Part shown: piece after piece, positions 61,586 through 64,000 of the stretch
Layout of the letters: each line of letters begins with the position of its first letter
Numbering within the stretch: position 1 is the first letter of the stretch
NCBI RefSeq assembly: GCF_018283455.1
Contig: NZ_JAAMTH010000001.1
Coordinates: 2,833,501-2,897,500, forward strand
Length of the DNA stretch: 64,000 bases
DNA from: Planococcus sp. MSAK28401
Lineage (GTDB): Bacteria > Bacillota > Bacilli > Bacillales_A > Planococcaceae
Direction: 5' to 3'
Position numbers and translations under genes: made by a program
The notes under the pieces: generated by a model
What the model was told of the DNA's origin: nothing
The model's input: the letters and a program-made list of their open reading frames with translations, nothing else
Database searches by the model: none

Positions 61586-62448
61586 TATTTCTCGAACACT
61601 TCGTGCAAGATCTTATCTGCACTGTTATTGATCAGGTTTTTGTGGATGCAGCTATTCGGCTTTTTGTGGAGCACTTTCGAAAACGACTGGGCATGTTCAG
61701 CTTCTCCGATGACGTGGATTTCTTCCCAGCGCCGCTCTTTTTTCAGCTTCTCGATTTTCGAGCCCATGTCTTTATAGAAGCGGTCCAAGTTTTCTTTCAG
61801 GCGATGGTCCAGTTCGTCGGTCGGGCTTCCGCCGCCGCTGCCTCCGATGACCGGGCTATTTCCGCCAGCAGCACCGCCGCCAGTCGACCCGGCGCCGCTG
61901 CGCCCTTGAATGCGCCCTGAGCTTCTGACACCTTTTTGTTCTGTCCATACTTCCAGGCCTGCATCGAATTCATAATAGACTTCTTCATTGACGATGCCGA
62001 CAGAGGTATCGAGCACGCGGATGCCTTTAAAGCTCGGCAGCACAACGCCCGCATATGGATACGCTTTGTAGATATAGCGCAATTGGTCAAGCGCTGGTTT
62101 GTTTTCCCATTGGAAATCGGTTTTGACGGAAATCTGCAAATGCTTCACCCAAAACAAATCATCTTGAGTCGAAGCAAAAATAACGACACCCTTCTGGAGG
62201 TCGCCTTGATTATCCGTTATTTCCTTTTCCACTTTTTTACGCAATGCCTTGTAGGCTTTCAACTCTTCTTCATCTTTTGAGACGGTCAAGTATTCGTCGA
62301 GGCGCTTCAGCCCATTCTTCAGCTGGATCTTCCAGGCCCCGTTCTGTGCTTCACGGTCTGCGGGATTCGTATTGAGGTAGACACTCAGCACACAGCGGTC
62401 TTCACATTCGAATTGTTTCAGTTCTTGGATTTCGTCGTATAATGTCAT
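61585..62448 (-). CDS. VLRF1/baeRF-family aeRF1-type release factor-like protein
   Basis: A 287-residue protein resembling the bacterial eRF1/Vms1-like (VLRF1) families. N-terminal LSVYLNTNPADRE, FASTQDDLFWVKHL and PYAGVVLPSFKGIRVLDTSVG fit the fold. Between the second and third parts lies a Gly/Ser loop (near residues 178-210, GRSGAGSTGGGAAGGNSP...) where catalytic GGQ-like loops sit in eRF1 relatives. These proteins are thought to hydrolyse peptidyl-tRNA on stalled ribosomes. I do not see an exact GGQ. AAAGGAGG before the ATG. Confidence 0.72.
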   Translation of the reverse strand: MTLYDEIQELKQFECEDRCVLSVYLNTNPADREAQNGAWKIQLKNGLKRLDEYLTVSKDEEELKAYKALRKKVEKEITDNQGDLQKGVVIFASTQDDLFWVKHLQISVKTDFQWENKPALDQLRYIYKAYPYAGVVLPSFKGIRVLDTSVGIVNEEVYYEFDAGLEVWTEQKGVRSSGRIQGRSGAGSTGGGAAGGNSPVIGGSGGGSPTDELDHRLKENLDRFYKDMGSKIEKLKKERRWEEIHVIGEAEHAQSFSKVLHKKPNSCIHKNLINNSADKILHEVFEK

Positions 62449-62545
62449 TCACCCATCATCCTCCTTTAATCCTTACTTGTTATCTGAATACCCCAACCGC
62501 CCCTACTTAAACGGCAGCCAGCTTTTTCTTTTTCAATATTCGAAC

Positions 62546-62570
62546 GTTTAAATTTTCCAGACTGTGGTAA
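62546..62570 (+). promoter_or_regulatory. Candidate sigma-B promoter of the DUF3243 gene
   Basis: -35 GTTTAA (perfect, 62546-62551), 13-base spacer, -10 TGGTAA (62565-62570; consensus GGGTAA/T). The expected start is about 35 bases before the ATG. Confidence 0.45.
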
Positions 62571-62611
62571 ACACTAACTAGCAACAAAAAATGACGAGGA
62601 GTGAATTATAC

Positions 62612-62923
62612 ATGGAAAACGTTGATAAAAAAGTAGAAGAAAAATTGAGCAATACGGACAATAAAAAGAAAGAACAGATTTTGGCTGAATTCTCGACTTT
62701 CATCGATTATTTAGGCGATAAAGTAGCGATGGGCGAGAAAATGGGCTTAAGCGAAGAACGCATCGCGCAGCTGGCATCTAAAGTAGCTGACTATCTTTCG
62801 AAAAAAGAAGATCCGAAAAATAGCGAAGAGTATCTATTGCAGCGCTTATGGCAAGTAGGCGACAAAGAAGAACAACATATGCTCGCACATATGCTAGTCA
62901 AATTGGCAAAAGAACAAGACTGA
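62612..62923 (+). CDS. DUF3243 family protein (YmfJ-like)
   Basis: A 103-residue soluble helical protein matching DUF3243: FIDYLGDKVAMGEKMGLSEERIAQLASKVADYLSKKEDPKNSEEYLLQRLW. Function unknown. The ATG at 62612 follows GAGGAG at 10 bases; the upstream in-frame start overlaps that site. A sigma-B-like promoter lies upstream. Confidence 0.86.
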   Translation: MENVDKKVEEKLSNTDNKKKEQILAEFSTFIDYLGDKVAMGEKMGLSEERIAQLASKVADYLSKKEDPKNSEEYLLQRLWQVGDKEEQHMLAHMLVKLAKEQD

Positions 62924-62928
62924 TTATA

Positions 62929-62964
62929 CAAAAAGCCTGAGCTTAACCGCTCAGGCTTTTTTAT
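62929..62964. terminator. Bidirectional terminator
   Basis: AAAAAGCCTGAGC-TTAACC-GCTCAGGCTTTTTT between the DUF3243 gene and the MFS gene. Confidence 0.9.
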
Positions 62965-62970
62965 GTCCAA

Positions 62971-64000
62971 CTATACACCCGCAACCGTTCTTTTATCATA
63001 TAAACGGAACATTGCTAGATAAACAAAGCCGCTCAACACCGCAAATGTGCCGAGGATGATAAAGGTCCAGCCGAACCCGAACCAGGCGGTCATCGGGATC
63101 GAGACCGGCGCAATCATCCGGCCGATCGTATAGCGCAGGCTCGCGGCGGCGAAATACTGTCCACGCATTGATTCAGGCGCAAGTTTGGAAATGAAGCTTT
63201 GCTGCAGCCCGACGACCATCAATTCAGCGAATGTGAAGACTGCCATCGCTACGAAGAACACCCAAAACCACGAAGTCATCGGGAAAATCGCCATCGATAA
63301 GCCGAACAGCATGGCAGAGAAGAAGAACACCCATCTCTCCGGGAACTTGGTCATCCAACGCGTAATGACTACTGTCAAGAGCGCTACAATCAAGCCGTTT
63401 TGCGCCAGCAAAATACCGAAAGAAGTTTCGCCGGTCACTGACCATTCACGCCCCAGAAAATCGAGAATCGTTTGGCGATCGATTGTTTCCTTCAAATAGA
63501 CCGGAATGACGAGATCCAATTGCATAAAGGTTTGCGCCCCCATGACACCCGCAATGACAAACAGCAAAAAGACACGGTCCTTCAAAATGATGCCGTAATC
63601 TTTCACTTGCGAAATCAATGCCCCTCTCCAGCCAGTCGCACCGCCTTCTTTCCATTTGTCCATAACTTCTGCCGACAAGGTCTCCACTGTATAAAGACGC
63701 AATAACAACCCAAGGAGCATCGAAATGACGGCAACTGACAACAGCAATTCGAACCGGTAGGAGAAGAACAACACCGCACCGAACAGAGGGCCAATGACGA
63801 CGGCAATATTCAGGGTCGTATAGAACACCGCAAATACATCGCTCCGATATTTTTCCGGAATGACGTCCGCGATCATCGCCTGGCTTGCTGGCCAGTACAA
63901 TGAGCCGCACATGCCGGCCAAAGTGAACGCTACAAAACTGAGCTCGGGCGAACTGAGCCAAGGCGAGTTTGCCACAGCGAACAGCAAGAATGCAAAGCCT
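62971..64000 (-). CDS. MFS transporter (partial, N-terminus outside the window)
   Basis: At least 343 residues of an MFS protein with helices about 3 to 12. The frame is open to the right edge. FYTTLNIAVVIGPLFGAVLF and the central loop (RLYTVETLSAEVMDKWKEGG) followed by six more helices fit a drug-exporter-like 12-helix carrier. The motif A region (G-x3-D-R-x-G-R-R) is probably beyond the edge. Substrate unknown. Confidence 0.88.
   Translation of the reverse strand, partial: GFAFLLFAVANSPWLSSPELSFVAFTLAGMCGSLYWPASQAMIADVIPEKYRSDVFAVFYTTLNIAVVIGPLFGAVLFFSYRFELLLSVAVISMLLGLLLRLYTVETLSAEVMDKWKEGGATGWRGALISQVKDYGIILKDRVFLLFVIAGVMGAQTFMQLDLVIPVYLKETIDRQTILDFLGREWSVTGETSFGILLAQNGLIVALLTVVITRWMTKFPERWVFFFSAMLFGLSMAIFPMTSWFWVFFVAMAVFTFAELMVVGLQQSFISKLAPESMRGQYFAAASLRYTIGRMIAPVSIPMTAWFGFGWTFIILGTFAVLSGFVYLAMFRLYDKRTVAGV

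Overview
The window looks like chromosomal DNA from a low-to-mid GC Gram-positive of the Planococcaceae, most like Planococcus or a close relative. I base this on AGGAGG-type ribosome binding sites, many lipoproteins, SAM-I and TPP riboswitches with Bacillus-type terminators, LipM-type lipoylation, an NsrR/Hmp pair with a Bacillus-type operator, CcpA-type cre sites, and protein sequences that recall Bacillus and Planococcus families. The genus is an inference. I saw no tRNA, rRNA, CRISPR array or prophage.

Layout. 0-7 kb: a partial CNNM-type membrane protein, an M20 dipeptidase, PlsY- and DegV-like lipid proteins, a DUF2804 protein, a leftward group (kynA, a phosphodiesterase, a 54-residue membrane protein) and a YusW-like lipoprotein. 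7-22 kb: a GNAT protein, a heterodimeric ABC exporter, an EamA transporter, a PAS-PAS-GGDEF-EAL protein, three 223-bp tandem repeats, a split ThrE-type exporter, a zinc alcohol dehydrogenase, a frameshifted beta-propeller gene, an AlaX-like editing protein and a lipid kinase. 22.9-28 kb: an apparent lysine-degradation operon (aldehyde dehydrogenase, lysine 6-dehydrogenase, acyl-CoA dehydrogenase) with a cre site, divergent from a TipA-like MerR regulator whose 3' end overlaps a tiny zinc-ribbon gene. 28-34 kb: trhO, an IS110-family element with a structured left end, a hydroxyacid dehydrogenase, DedA and an IS3-family element. 33.9-44 kb: acyl-CoA synthetase, YIP1-like protein, solute symporter and its small partner (cre site upstream), an MscS-like channel, and a two-component system whose kinase has a premature stop and which has a small membrane ORF between its two genes.

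44-53 kb is a methionine block. metY-metX and metN-metI-metQ-M20 amidohydrolase diverge from a shared region, and each unit has its own SAM-I riboswitch. A second, inverted copy of the IS3 element follows. Both IS3 copies sit in the loop of a rho-independent terminator. 53-64 kb: pepT, a DUF4825 lipoprotein, lipM-lipA preceded by a TPP riboswitch (an unusual pairing), a V4R-STAS protein, stress-type genes, nsrR divergent from hmp, an FhuF-like protein, a VLRF1-type release factor, a DUF3243 protein and a partial MFS transporter.

The most rewarding points are the TPP riboswitch ahead of the lipoate genes, the terminator-loop insertion sites of the IS3 element, the candidate bridge RNA of the IS110 element, and the small overlapping genes next to regulators. 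Three genes are visibly damaged: the beta-propeller gene, the histidine kinase and orfB of IS3 copy 2.
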